From NCBI RefSeq assembly GCF_011752625.1, contig NZ_VWXD01000010.1:62001-126000 (forward strand): a stretch of DNA of 64,000 nt, given 5' to 3'. Positions within the stretch are counted from its first letter, which is position 1, and each line of letters opens with the position of its first letter. Origin of the DNA: Candidatus Pantoea formicae (GTDB lineage Bacteria; Pseudomonadota; Gammaproteobacteria; Enterobacterales; Enterobacteriaceae). Shown in pieces: positions 53,489 to 62,499 of this stretch. Under the pieces are notes generated by a model that saw only the letters and a program-made list of their open reading frames with translations, made no database searches and had not been told where the DNA came from. Position numbers and translations under genes: made by a program.

Positions 53489-54247
53489 TTACAACGCCTG
53501 CCCACCTGAAGCTTCAATACGCTGCGCAGTGATCCAACCGGTTTCCTCACTCAGGATGGCGCTGATGGCGTCACCGATATCATCTGGCTGGCCAACGCGA
53601 CCCAGAGAGGTCACTGAGGCAATGTGATCGTTAAGATCTTTGGTGTCACGTACGCGCCCACCACCAAAATCAGTTTCAATCGCTCCCGGTGCCAGAATAT
53701 TGACGCGAATACGGCGCTCGCCCAGTTCTTTCGCCTGATAGCGCGTCAACACTTCCATAGCACCTTTAATGGAGGCGTAAGTGCCTGAACCAGACAGGGT
53801 CATGCGTGTTAACCCGCTGGAGATATTTAGGATGCGCCCGCCGTCGATGATCAGCGGCAGTAGTTTCTGCGTCAGGAAGAATGGCCCCTTCAAGTGCACG
53901 TTCACCAACGCGTCAAACTCATCCTCGGTGGTTTCCGCAAACAGCTTGTAGTGGCCGTGTCCGGCATTGTTCACTAAATAATCAAAGTTGTCGCGCTGCC
54001 AGGTTTTTTGCAGTGTCTCTTTGACCTGTGCCACAAAGCTGTCGAAGGTGTTGCTGTCGCCCACATCCAGCTGCAGCGCCACTGCACGCGCACCCAACGC
54101 TTCAATCTCCTTCACCACAGCCTGTGCTTCTTCCGCGTGGCCACGATAGGTAAAAAGGATATCCACGCCTTTGGCCGCCAGTTTTAGCGCGCCATTCTTG
54201 CCTAAACCGCGGTTACCACCAGTAATCAATGCAATTTTATGACTCAT
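53489..54247 (-). CDS. Short-chain dehydrogenase/reductase (SDR)
   Basis: A 252-residue classical SDR. The nucleotide site LITGGNRGLGKNGA is at residues 7-20, then NNAGHGHYK, the Ser in ILNISSGLTRM, and the catalytic YASIK (Tyr and Lys). ATG 54247 follows GGAGCGAAAC. It is divergent from a LysR gene across 115 bp with a perfect 12-bp palindrome, so that LysR probably controls it. The substrate cannot be told. Confidence 0.93.
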   Translation of the reverse strand: MSHKIALITGGNRGLGKNGALKLAAKGVDILFTYRGHAEEAQAVVKEIEALGARAVALQLDVGDSNTFDSFVAQVKETLQKTWQRDNFDYLVNNAGHGHYKLFAETTEDEFDALVNVHLKGPFFLTQKLLPLIIDGGRILNISSGLTRMTLSGSGTYASIKGAMEVLTRYQAKELGERRIRVNILAPGAIETDFGGGRVRDTKDLNDHIASVTSLGRVGQPDDIGDAISAILSEETGWITAQRIEASGGQAL

Positions 54248-54285
54248 GTTTCGCTCCAGTTGGAAAATTGAACACGGGATAAGGA

Positions 54286-54297
54286 TATTCGCGAATA
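54286..54297. promoter_or_regulatory. Palindrome in the SDR-LysR divergent region
   Basis: TATTCGCGAATA, a perfect 12-bp palindrome 39 bp before the SDR start. A candidate operator for the adjacent LysR. Confidence 0.5.
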
Positions 54298-54362
54298 ATT
54301 GATCTATAAACGCATAGGAATACGCAGCACTGTTTCACTAACAACAACAATCGGTGAACCAC

Positions 54363-55262
54363 ATGGATAAAATTCACGCAATGCAGGTTTTTGTGCGAGT
54401 GGCAGAAATGGGCAGTTTTACTCGTGCGGCTGAGAGCCTGGGTTTACCCAAAGGCAGCGTATCGCGCCAGTTACAGGCGCTGGAAAATCAAATGGGCACG
54501 CGTCTGCTGCATCGCACTACGCGTCGTGTGCACCTCACGCAGGATGGGCTGGTGTATTACGATCGCTGTCTCGATTTACTGTCGATGCTCGACGACATGG
54601 ACAGCCTGTTCCAGCACGATCCCGCCACCTTGAGCGGTAAACTACGGGTCGATATGTCGGTCGCCATGGCAACCGGTTTTGTTCTGCCGCGCCTGCCGGA
54701 ATTTTTGCAGCACTATCCCGGCGTTGAGATTGAGCTTAGCAGCAGCGATCGGCAGGTGGATGTGATCCGTGAAGGATTTGACTGCGTGATCCGGGTAGGC
54801 GAACTGAAAGATTCAGGCCTGATTGCGCGTAAAATCGGATCACATGCCTTGATTAACTGCGCCAGTCCCGACTACCTTTCCCGCTTCGGCATGCCGGTAC
54901 GCCTGGAAGATCTGGCGCAGCACGCGATGGTGCACTACACCCAGCAGTTGGGTCAGCCATCTTTGGGCTTTGAGTACTTTGATGGCAAACAAAGCCATTA
55001 CGTGCAAACCGGCGGCGTGGTGACCGTGAACAGCACCGAAACCTATCGTGCGGCCTGCATAGCAGGGCTTGGCATTATTCAGGTGCCCGCGATTGGCGTG
55101 CAGCCACTACTGGAGTCAGGCCAACTGGTGGAGGTGCTGCACCATTTTCCGGCGAAACCGATGCCGATTTCGCTGCTCTACCCGCATCGCCGCAACGTAG
55201 CACGCCGCGTGCGCGTGTTCATGGAGTGGCTAAGTCAGGTTCTCCAGGAGTATGTGACATAG
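54363..55262 (+). CDS. LysR-family transcriptional regulator
   Basis: A 299-residue LysR protein of the CrgA/DntR-like branch. The HTH GSFTRAAESLGLPKGSVSRQ is at about residues 18-37, followed by the linker VHLTQDGLVYYDRC and the effector domain with GKLRVDMSVAMATGFVLP and ACIAGLGIIQVPAIG. I take ATG 54363 over a GTG three codons upstream. It is divergent from the SDR gene, its likely target. The next gene, yhjD, begins 45 bp after its stop but belongs to a different conserved pair. Confidence 0.92.
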   Translation: MDKIHAMQVFVRVAEMGSFTRAAESLGLPKGSVSRQLQALENQMGTRLLHRTTRRVHLTQDGLVYYDRCLDLLSMLDDMDSLFQHDPATLSGKLRVDMSVAMATGFVLPRLPEFLQHYPGVEIELSSSDRQVDVIREGFDCVIRVGELKDSGLIARKIGSHALINCASPDYLSRFGMPVRLEDLAQHAMVHYTQQLGQPSLGFEYFDGKQSHYVQTGGVVTVNSTETYRAACIAGLGIIQVPAIGVQPLLESGQLVEVLHHFPAKPMPISLLYPHRRNVARRVRVFMEWLSQVLQEYVT

Positions 55263-55307
55263 CAGGCTATAATTTTAATTTCGCAGTGAACAGGATGCTT
55301 ATCGTCT

Positions 55308-56309
55308 ATGACAGACAAACCGACTAAAGAACCCGCAGCGGAGCAGAAGCCGCTGATTGATATTAAAACCGGCAATAAAACCGTGGATGGTTCGATCCAG
55401 AACGTTTCGCGTTTTGCGACCTGGTTCCAATCCATCCCCGCTGTGGCGCACTTCCTTCGCGCGCTGGATCGGTTTAACGATCGCCTCGGCAGCCAGTTTG
55501 GCGCGGCGATCACTTACTTCTCCTTTCTGTCACTGATACCGATTTTGATGGTCTCCTTTGCGGCAGTCGGTTTTATACTGGCGTCGAATCAGGACTTACT
55601 CACCGAGTTGATCAACAAAATCGTTAACAGTATCAGCGATCCCACTTTAGCCAACACGCTGAAAAATACCGTCAATACCGCAATTCAGCAGCGCGCAACC
55701 GTAGGAATTACTGGGTTGCTGCTGGCGCTCTACTCCGGCATTAACTGGATGGGGAATTTACGCGAAGCGGTGCGGGCGCAATCGCGTGATGTGTGGGAAC
55801 GAAAACCAGACGATCAGGAAAAAATCTGGAAGAAATATGCGCGTGATTTGGTTTCATTACTGGGTCTGATGCTGGCGCTGGTGATTACGCTGTCGCTCAC
55901 CTCGATTGCAGGTGCCGCGCAGAACGCCATCGTTAACGCGCTGGGGTTGGAGGATATCGAGTGGTTGCGCCCGGCCATGACCATTATTGCGCTGTCGATC
56001 TCCATCTTTGCCAACTATCTGTTGTTCCTGTGGATTTTCTGGATTCTGCCACGCCATAAGCCGCGTAAAAAAGCCCTATTTCGCGGCACCTTGTTAGCGG
56101 CGATTGGCTTTGAGGTGATTAAGTTTGTGATGACGCTAACGCTGCCCAAACTGGCCACTTCGCCTTCCGGCGCGGCCTTTGGATCGGTGCTGGGGTTGAT
56201 GGCGTTTTTCTATTTCTTTGCCCGTTTGACACTCTTCTGCGCGGCGTGGATCGCCACCGCGAAATACAAGGATGATAAAGAGATGCCACCACCCCATCAG
56301 GGCGAATAA
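55308..56309 (+). CDS. yhjD: Inner-membrane protein YhjD (YihY/BrkB family)
   Basis: A 333-residue inner-membrane protein of the YihY family with five to six helices. Seen: RFNDRLGSQFGAAITYFSF, SLIPILMVSFAAVGF, GITGLLLALYSGINWMGNLREAV and PSGAAFGSVLGLMAFFYFF. E. coli YhjD has the same neighbour, yhjE, which supports orthology. The ribosome site (AGGATGCTTATCGTCT) is distant, and no nearer start is better. The function is not established; the family was once misnamed RNase BN. Confidence 0.92.
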   Translation: MTDKPTKEPAAEQKPLIDIKTGNKTVDGSIQNVSRFATWFQSIPAVAHFLRALDRFNDRLGSQFGAAITYFSFLSLIPILMVSFAAVGFILASNQDLLTELINKIVNSISDPTLANTLKNTVNTAIQQRATVGITGLLLALYSGINWMGNLREAVRAQSRDVWERKPDDQEKIWKKYARDLVSLLGLMLALVITLSLTSIAGAAQNAIVNALGLEDIEWLRPAMTIIALSISIFANYLLFLWIFWILPRHKPRKKALFRGTLLAAIGFEVIKFVMTLTLPKLATSPSGAAFGSVLGLMAFFYFFARLTLFCAAWIATAKYKDDKEMPPPHQGE

Positions 56310-56319
56310 TCCCGCATTT

Positions 56320-56390
56320 CTGTTACATTTGCCGTAACAGCTAAAAATGTTTCCTGCTGGCTAATATTTCAGCAAAAACCAGCAGGAAAC
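56320..56390. other. Two perfect hairpins between yhjD and yhjE
   Basis: CTGTTAC-atttgcc-GTAACAG (56320-56340) is 7 bp. GTTTCCTGCTGG (56349-56360) pairs with CCAGCAGGAAAC (56379-56390), a perfect 12-bp stem with an 18-nt loop. Neither has a T-run directly after it. The rest of 56391-56598 shows no gene; it should hold the yhjE promoter. Confidence 0.65.
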
Positions 56391-56598
56391 GCTAAAGGGT
56401 CACTTTAATTTGGCCCTTTTGCAGAGATTCCCGCCAAAAAAGTGACACTTCCCGTTCCCATCCGCCGCCGATTGCTGCAACTCAGAGATTATCCACTTTT
56501 TCGCCGAAAATGCCTGTTCTGACGCGGTTTTTCGCCATTGAATGCAGCAAAACAGGTGCGTAAGATTCTCTGTCTACATTTACAATTAAGAAACAGTT

Positions 56599-57930
56599 AT
56601 GCAAGCCTCCATCACAGAAACACTCGACAAAAAACACGACGATACGCCCGTTAATTCACGTGGCAAAGTGGTTGTGGCATCGCTTGTCGGCACCGCTATC
56701 GAATTCTTCGATTTCTATATTTACGCTACTGCGGCAGTGATCATTTTCCCGCACATTTTCTTCCCGCAGGGCGATCCCACCGTGGCGACATTACAGTCGC
56801 TGGCGACCTTCGCTATCGCCTTTGTCGCGCGTCCAATTGGTTCTGCGCTGTTCGGCCACTTCGGCGACCGCGTCGGCCGTAAAGCGACGTTGGTGGCTTC
56901 CCTGCTGACCATGGGCGTCTCCACTGTTTTGATCGGCCTGCTGCCGAGCTATCAAACCATTGGCGTCGCCGCACCACTGCTGCTGGCGCTGGCGCGTTTT
57001 GGTCAGGGTCTGGGCTTGGGTGGTGAATGGGGCGGTGCGGCTCTGCTCGCGACCGAGAATGCCCCCGCGAAGAAACGTGCGCTCTACGGCTCTTTCCCAC
57101 AGCTCGGCGCGCCGATTGGCTTCTTCTTCGCTAACGGTACTTTCCTGCTGCTCTCCTGGCTGCTGACCGATGAGCAGTTCATGAATTGGGGCTGGCGAGT
57201 GCCGTTCATTCTCTCTGCCGTGCTGGTGCTGATTGGTCTGTATGTGCGCGTATCGCTGCATGAAAGCCCAGTGTTTGCCAAGGTACAGAAAGAGAATAAG
57301 CAGGTCAAAATGCCGATTGGCACGCTGCTGAGCAAGCATCTGACCGCCACGATTCTTGGCACGTTCATCATGCTGGCGACCTATACGCTGTTCTACATCA
57401 TGACCGTGTACTCGATGAGTTACGGCACCGCGCCGGCGCCAGCGGGCTTGGGCTTTTCCCGTAATAGCTTCCTGTGGATGCTGATGGTGGCGGTGATTGG
57501 TTTTGGTGTCATGGTACCGATTGCGGGCCTGCTGGCGGATCGTTATGGTCGCCGTCGCACCATGATCACCATTACCTTGATGATTATCGCCTTCGCGCTG
57601 ATGTTCCCGATGCTACTGGGTTCAGGCTCACAGATCCTGGTGATGGGCTTCCTGCTGCTGGGCCTGAGCATTATGGGGCTGACCTTTGGTCCGATGGGTG
57701 CACTGCTGCCAGAGCTGTTCCCGACCGAAGTGCGTTATACCGGCGCGTCGTTCTCCTATAACCTGTCGTCAATTCTCGGGGCGTCGGTTGCGCCTTATAT
57801 TGCGACATGGTTGAACGCTAACTACGGTTTGCAGGCAGTCGGTTTCTATCTGGCTTCAATGGCCGTGCTGACGCTGATCGCGCTGATTGCCTGTAAAGAG
57901 ACACGTCACCAGACGCTGTACGAGGCGTGA
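56599..57930 (+). CDS. yhjE: MFS metabolite:H+ symporter YhjE
   Basis: A 443-residue twelve-helix symporter of the MHS family. It matches E. coli YhjE closely: ASLVGTAIEFFDFYIYATAA, IFFPQGDPTVATLQSLATFA, GLGLGGEWGGAALLATENAP, ATYTLFYIMTVYSMSYGT and GALLPELFPTEVRYTGASFS. It lies downstream of yhjD as in E. coli. AAGAAACAGTT precedes ATG 56599. A clear terminator follows. The transported metabolite is unknown. Confidence 0.94.
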   Translation: MQASITETLDKKHDDTPVNSRGKVVVASLVGTAIEFFDFYIYATAAVIIFPHIFFPQGDPTVATLQSLATFAIAFVARPIGSALFGHFGDRVGRKATLVASLLTMGVSTVLIGLLPSYQTIGVAAPLLLALARFGQGLGLGGEWGGAALLATENAPAKKRALYGSFPQLGAPIGFFFANGTFLLLSWLLTDEQFMNWGWRVPFILSAVLVLIGLYVRVSLHESPVFAKVQKENKQVKMPIGTLLSKHLTATILGTFIMLATYTLFYIMTVYSMSYGTAPAPAGLGFSRNSFLWMLMVAVIGFGVMVPIAGLLADRYGRRRTMITITLMIIAFALMFPMLLGSGSQILVMGFLLLGLSIMGLTFGPMGALLPELFPTEVRYTGASFSYNLSSILGASVAPYIATWLNANYGLQAVGFYLASMAVLTLIALIACKETRHQTLYEA

Positions 57931-57951
57931 TGCTGATTTAACGTGAAGAAA

Positions 57952-57978
57952 AACCCGGCTTATTCAGCCGGGTTTTTT
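57952..57978 (+). terminator. Terminator of yhjE
   Basis: AACCCGGC-TTATTCA-GCCGGGTT followed by TTTT, 22 bp after the yhjE stop. Confidence 0.92.
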
Positions 57979-58012
57979 ATTGGGTGGGAATTGTCGGGAG
58001 CGGTGTGGTTTG

Positions 58013-58281
58013 CCCGGTACGCATAAATGCGTACCCTACGAAAATCGTGCCAAAAGTATAAACCTTGGAATCGTGCCAAAGTGTGAACCCTGAAATCGTG
58101 TCAAAGGTATGAACCCTGGATTCGCATCAAAGGTATAAACCCTGGAATCGTGCCAAAGGTATGAACCCTTTAATCCTGCCGAAGATATAAATCCTGGGCT
58201 CATGCCAGAGATATAAACCCTGGGTTCGTGCCAAAGGTATGACGTGCGGTTTTTGTAGGGTACGCATTTATGCGTACCGGG
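58013..58281. repeat. Element with 27-bp perfect inverted ends around an eight-unit 26-bp array
   Basis: The left end (58013-58039) and right end (58255-58281) are exact reverse complements over 27 bp, each containing GGT-ACG-CAT-TT-ATG-CGT-ACC with tails CCG outside and CTAC inside. Between them the unit TCGTGCCAAAGGTAT-RAACCCTGGAA starts at 58045, 58071, 58096, 58122, 58148, 58174, 58200 and 58226, with a period of 26 bp (once 25). Units are degenerate. No reading frame of interest. Confidence 0.92.
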
Positions 58282-58307
58282 TTAATTACGCACTGATTGG
58301 CTTAAGT

Positions 58308-58327
58308 GAACGCCATTAATGGCGACC
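58308..58327. repeat. Lone degenerate palindrome
   Basis: GAACGCCATTAATGGCGACC: the core is GCCATTAATGGC, with one outer arm (GAAC) mismatched. It lies 27 bp after the array element. Confidence 0.6.
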
Positions 58328-58368
58328 AAAATGCAGCACGGTGATAACGCAAACGCGGATTCCAAGCA

Positions 58369-58394
58369 TAAAAAAACCCCGGCAAGCCGGGGTT
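58369..58394 (-). terminator. Terminator of ilvC
   Basis: On the minus strand AACCCCGGC-TT-GCCGGGGTT followed by TTTTT, 33 bp after the ilvC stop. Confidence 0.94.
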
Positions 58395-58426
58395 CTTCTT
58401 ATGCTGAAAACTGTGTCGCGTGTGGC

Positions 58427-59902
58427 TTAGCCAGCAACCGCGATACGTTTCATGTCGGTCATGTAGCCACGCAGTTTGCGGCCAACCGCTTCGATTGGAT
58501 GCTGACGAACGGCTTCGTTGACGTCACGCAGCTGTGCATTATCAACCTGAGTGCCTTCAAATGCTTTACCCAGATCGCCCGGCTGCAGCGTGGTCATGAA
58601 CTCTTTCAGCAGTGGAACTGCCGCGAAGGAGAACAGGTAGTTACCGTATTCTGCGGTATCAGAGATAACCACGTTCATCTCGTACAGACGCTTACGTGCG
58701 ATGGTGTTCGCGATCAACGGCAGCTCATGCAGTGATTCGTAGTAAGCAGACTCTTCAATGATGCCCGCATCAATCATGGTTTCGAAGGCCAGCTCAACGC
58801 CCGCTTTCACCATGGCAACCATCACAACGCCTTTGTCGTAGTACTCTTGCTCGTCGATTTTACCTTCGAACTGCGGTGCGTTCTCGAATGCAGTTGCACC
58901 GGTCTCTTCACGCCAGGTCAGCAGGTTTTTGTCGTCGTTCGCCCAGTCAGCCATCATACCGGAAGAGAATTCACCCGAGATGATGTCATCCATGTGCTTC
59001 TGGAACAGCGGAGCCATGATGGTTTTCAGCTGCTCAGACAGTGCGTAAGCACGGATTTTCGCCGGGTTAGACAGACGATCCATCATCAGGGTGATGCCGC
59101 CGAACTTCAGTGATTCGGTGATGGTTTCCCAGCCGAACTGAATCAGTTTTTCGGTGTAAGCCGCGTCGTGGCCTTCAGCCACCAGCTTATCGAAGCACAG
59201 CAGAGAACCGGCCTGCAGCATACCGCACAGGATAGTCTGCTCGCCCATCAGGTCAGATTTCACTTCAGCAACGAAGGAAGATTCCAGCACGCCAGCACGG
59301 TCGCCGCCGGTTGCAGCAGCCCAGGCTTTAGCGATTGCCAAGCCTTCGCCTTTTGGATCGTTTTCTGGGTGAACCGCGATCAGGGTTGGCACACCGAAAC
59401 CACGCTTGTACTCTTCACGCACTTCGGTACCTGGGCACTTCGGTGCTACCATCACAACAGTGATGTCTTTACGGATGGTTTCACCAGATTCAACGATGTT
59501 GAAACCGTGTGAGTAGCCCAGCGCTGCGCCATCTTTCATCAGAGGCTGTACCGCTTTAACTACCGCTGAGTGCTGCTTGTCTGGCGTCAGGTTAACCACC
59601 AGATCCGCCTGTGGGATCAGCTCTTCGTAAGTACCCACTTTGAAACCGTTATCGGTCGCTTTGCGGAAAGAAGCACGCTTCTCAGCAATCGCTTCAGCAC
59701 GCAGTGCATAAGCGATATCCAGACCGGAATCACGCATGTTCAGGCCCTGGTTCAGACCCTGAGCGCCACAGCCAACGATAACGACTTTCTTGCCTTTCAG
59801 GAAGCTAGCGCCATCCGCGAATTCATCGCGTGACATGAAACGACATTTGCCTAACTGCGCTAACTGGTTGCGCAGATTCAATGTGTTGAAGTAGTTAGCC
59901 AT
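58427..59902 (-). CDS. ilvC: Ketol-acid reductoisomerase (class II, long form)
   Basis: Second common step of valine and isoleucine synthesis: NADPH-dependent isomeroreduction of acetolactate and acetohydroxybutyrate. It has 491 residues, exactly the enterobacterial long form. VVIVGCGAQGLNQGLNMRDS is the NADPH site, and KCPGTEVREEYKRGFGVP plus ESSFVAEVKSDLMGEQTILCG carry the Mg2+ ligands, with a duplicated C-terminal domain (YESLHELPLIANTIARKRL). CGGAGTACCC precedes ATG 59902. It is divergent from ilvY, its activator in E. coli. Confidence 0.98.
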   Translation of the reverse strand: MANYFNTLNLRNQLAQLGKCRFMSRDEFADGASFLKGKKVVIVGCGAQGLNQGLNMRDSGLDIAYALRAEAIAEKRASFRKATDNGFKVGTYEELIPQADLVVNLTPDKQHSAVVKAVQPLMKDGAALGYSHGFNIVESGETIRKDITVVMVAPKCPGTEVREEYKRGFGVPTLIAVHPENDPKGEGLAIAKAWAAATGGDRAGVLESSFVAEVKSDLMGEQTILCGMLQAGSLLCFDKLVAEGHDAAYTEKLIQFGWETITESLKFGGITLMMDRLSNPAKIRAYALSEQLKTIMAPLFQKHMDDIISGEFSSGMMADWANDDKNLLTWREETGATAFENAPQFEGKIDEQEYYDKGVVMVAMVKAGVELAFETMIDAGIIEESAYYESLHELPLIANTIARKRLYEMNVVISDTAEYGNYLFSFAAVPLLKEFMTTLQPGDLGKAFEGTQVDNAQLRDVNEAVRQHPIEAVGRKLRGYMTDMKRIAVAG

Positions 59903-59994
59903 GGGTACTCCGGTTAGATGTTATGTTTGCTTTTGTTCGGTAACGGCACCGTATTCAGTGCCGCGAATGACCCCATCATATGACAGGAAATCCA

Positions 59995-60040
59995 TTGCTT
60001 AAATTGATATATTAGCAAGGTCACATTGCAGAATTTGCAA
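59995..60040. promoter_or_regulatory. IlvY operator region between ilvC and ilvY
   Basis: TTGCA-GAATT-TGCAA (60026-60040) is a perfect inverted repeat, and TTGCT...AGCAA (59995-60018) is a second symmetric pair. Tandem TTGC/GCAA sites in the ilvY-ilvC region are the known IlvY operators in E. coli, which acetolactate or acetohydroxybutyrate makes productive. Confidence 0.75.
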
Positions 60041-60063
60041 CAACACGTTGAGGTGAAACGCGC

Positions 60064-60945
60064 ATGGATTTACGAGACCTGAAGCTCTTTCTTCATCTGG
60101 CCGAAAGCTGTCATTTTGGTCGCACCGCGCGTGCTATGCACGTCAGCCCTTCCACGCTCTCTCGCCAGATTCAGCGCCTTGAGGAAGATGTCGGTCACGC
60201 GCTGTTCCTGCGTGATAACCGCACCGTGACGCTCACTGAAGCCGGCGAGCGCCTCAAGCAATTTGCTCAGCAAACCTTGTTGCAATATCAACAGCTGCGC
60301 CACGTGATGGATCTGAACGGCCCTTCACTGAGCGGCGAGCTGCGCCTGTTCTGCTCGGTGACCGCCGCTTACAGCCATCTGCCTCCAATTCTCGATCGCT
60401 TCCGTGCTGAGCATCCACAGGTGGAAATCAAACTCACCACCGGTGACGCCGCCGACGCGATTGAGATGGTGCAATCGGGCGAGGCCGATTTGGCGATTGC
60501 CGGACGTCCGGAAACGCTGCCCGCCAGCATCGACTTCACGCCGCTCGCCATTCTTCCGCTGGTGCTGATCGCGCCCGCCCTGCCGTGTGCGGTGCGCAGC
60601 CAGGCCACGCAGGCGCAACCTGATTGGTCGCAGATTCCGTTTATCGTGCCGGAACAAGGCCCGGTGCGGCGCGGCATTGATTTGTGGTTCCGTCGCCATC
60701 GCATTCCGAATCCGCAAATTTATGCCACGGTGTCCGGGCATGAGGCGATTGTCTCAATGGTGGCGCTGGGATGTGGAATTGCGCTGCTGCCGGATGTGGT
60801 GCTGGAGAACAGCCCGGAGCCGGTACGCAATCGCGTACTGACGCTGGAGAATGTGGAGTCAGTCGCGCCGCTGGAACTGGGCGTCTGCGTACAAAAAAAG
60901 CGACTCGGGGAGCCGCTTATCAGTGCTTTCTGGAACCTGCTGTAA
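60064..60945 (+). CDS. ilvY: LysR-family activator IlvY
   Basis: A 293-residue LysR regulator (E. coli 297) that activates ilvC when its substrates accumulate. The HTH CHFGRTARAMHVSPSTLSRQ is at about residues 16-35, with ALFLRDNRTVTLTEAG after it and a ligand domain containing GHEAIVSMVALGCGIALLPD. GAGGTGAAACGCGC precedes ATG 60064. Its place, divergent from ilvC and convergent with ilvA, is the enterobacterial arrangement. Its stop directly abuts the ilvA stop. Confidence 0.95.
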   Translation: MDLRDLKLFLHLAESCHFGRTARAMHVSPSTLSRQIQRLEEDVGHALFLRDNRTVTLTEAGERLKQFAQQTLLQYQQLRHVMDLNGPSLSGELRLFCSVTAAYSHLPPILDRFRAEHPQVEIKLTTGDAADAIEMVQSGEADLAIAGRPETLPASIDFTPLAILPLVLIAPALPCAVRSQATQAQPDWSQIPFIVPEQGPVRRGIDLWFRRHRIPNPQIYATVSGHEAIVSMVALGCGIALLPDVVLENSPEPVRNRVLTLENVESVAPLELGVCVQKKRLGEPLISAFWNLL

Positions 60946-62493
60946 CTACTGCCCGGCGAGGAAGAAACCGAACGCCGGGTTGTTCGCCTCATCGTGCCAT
61001 TCGTAGCCCAACGCCGTGAGATGGGTTTCAAAATCCGGCTCTTGATCGTTGGCTTCGAAGGCCGCCAGTACACGACCGAAATCGGTGCCGTGGCTGCGAT
61101 AGTGGAACAACGAGATATTCCAGTGCGCGCCCAGCGTCTGCAGGAACTTCAGCAGCGCGCCCGGTGCTTCTGGGAACTCAAAGCTAAACAAGCGCTCGCG
61201 CAACGGTTTCGACGGACGACCGCCGACCATGTATCGCACGTGCAGCTTCGCCATCTCATCATCTGACAGATCCACCACCTGATAACCACCTTCGCTGAGC
61301 TGGCTGATGATTTCACTGCGCTCTTCCAGACCGCGCGTTAAGCGCACCCCAACGAAGATGCAGGCGTTATCAGCATCCGCATAACGGTAGTTGAACTCGG
61401 TGATGGAACGGCCACCCAGTGTCTGGCAGAAACGCAGGAAGCTGCCCTGCTGTTCTGGAATGGTGACCGCCAGCAACGCTTCGCGCTGTTCACCAATTTC
61501 ACATCGTTCGGACACGTAGCGCAGACCGTGGAAGTTGACGTTGGCGCCCGACAAGACGTGCGCGAGGCGCTCGCCTTTGATGTCGTGCTGCTGGATGTAT
61601 TTCTTCATCCCTGCCAGCGCCAGCGCACCCGAAGGTTCCGCTACCGCGCGCACATCTTCGAACAGGTCTTTCACCGCCGCGCAGATGGCATCGCTATCCA
61701 CGGTGATGATGTCATCGAGATACTCTTTGCACAGACGGAAGGTCTCGTTGCCGATGCGCTTCACCGCCACACCTTCAGCAAACAAACCGACACGCGCCAG
61801 ATCCACCGGCTCGCCAGCATCCAGTGCCGCTTTCAGGCAGGCCGAATCTTCCGACTCCACCGCGATCACTTTGATCTGCGGCATCAGCTGTTTGATCAGC
61901 ACCGCCACGCCCGCTGCCAGCCCACCACCACCGACCGGCACAAACACGCGATCGATATGCGCATCCTGCTGCAACAGTTCCATCGCCAGCGTGCCCTGTC
62001 CGGCAATCACTGCCGGGTGGTCAAACGGATGCACAAAGGTGTAACCCTGCTGCTCGGCCAGCTCAATCGCTTTGGCTTTCGCCTCGTCGAAGTTAGCACC
62101 GAACAGATAAGCCTCACCGCCAAATGCGCGCACTGCATCAACCTTGATGTCTGCCGTGGCCAACGGCATCACAATCAGTGATTTGATGCCAAGCGTGCTG
62201 GCCGAAAGCGCCACGCCCTGCGCATGGTTACCGGCCGAAGCCGTAATCACGCCGCGTGCTTTTTGCTCTTCGGTCAGCCCGGCAATCATCGCGTACGCCC
62301 CGCGCAGCTTGAAGCTGTGCACCGGCTGACGATCCTCACGCTTCACCAGAATGGTGTTGCCGAGACGCGATGAAATTTTTTCCATTTTTTGCAGCGGCGT
62401 AACCTGCGCAATTTCATACACAGGCGCACGCAGCACTGCGCGCAGATACTCCGCGCCGTTAGGCGACGCGGGTAGCGGTTGAGACTCAGCCAT
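60946..62493 (-). CDS. ilvA: Biosynthetic threonine deaminase
   Basis: First step of isoleucine synthesis: threonine to 2-oxobutanoate, feedback-inhibited by isoleucine. It has 515 residues (E. coli 514). The PLP Lys 62 is in VHSFKLRGAY, the phosphate cup SAGNHAQGVALSA follows, and GGGGLAAG-type PVGGGGLAAGVAVL binds PLP phosphate. Two C-terminal ACT-like regulatory domains start near residue 330 (REALLAVTIPEQQGS, then RERLFSFEFPEAPGALL). ATG 62493 is 6 bp after the ilvD stop, so it belongs to the ilv operon. Confidence 0.98.
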   Translation of the reverse strand: MAESQPLPASPNGAEYLRAVLRAPVYEIAQVTPLQKMEKISSRLGNTILVKREDRQPVHSFKLRGAYAMIAGLTEEQKARGVITASAGNHAQGVALSASTLGIKSLIVMPLATADIKVDAVRAFGGEAYLFGANFDEAKAKAIELAEQQGYTFVHPFDHPAVIAGQGTLAMELLQQDAHIDRVFVPVGGGGLAAGVAVLIKQLMPQIKVIAVESEDSACLKAALDAGEPVDLARVGLFAEGVAVKRIGNETFRLCKEYLDDIITVDSDAICAAVKDLFEDVRAVAEPSGALALAGMKKYIQQHDIKGERLAHVLSGANVNFHGLRYVSERCEIGEQREALLAVTIPEQQGSFLRFCQTLGGRSITEFNYRYADADNACIFVGVRLTRGLEERSEIISQLSEGGYQVVDLSDDEMAKLHVRYMVGGRPSKPLRERLFSFEFPEAPGALLKFLQTLGAHWNISLFHYRSHGTDFGRVLAAFEANDQEPDFETHLTALGYEWHDEANNPAFGFFLAGQ

Positions 62494-62499
62494 CAGTTG

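Noticed and set aside
58045..58254. 26-bp repeats as CRISPR or protein-coding repeats
   Set aside because: There are no spacers between units, and no frame through the array has a start, ribosome site or a recognisable repeat protein.
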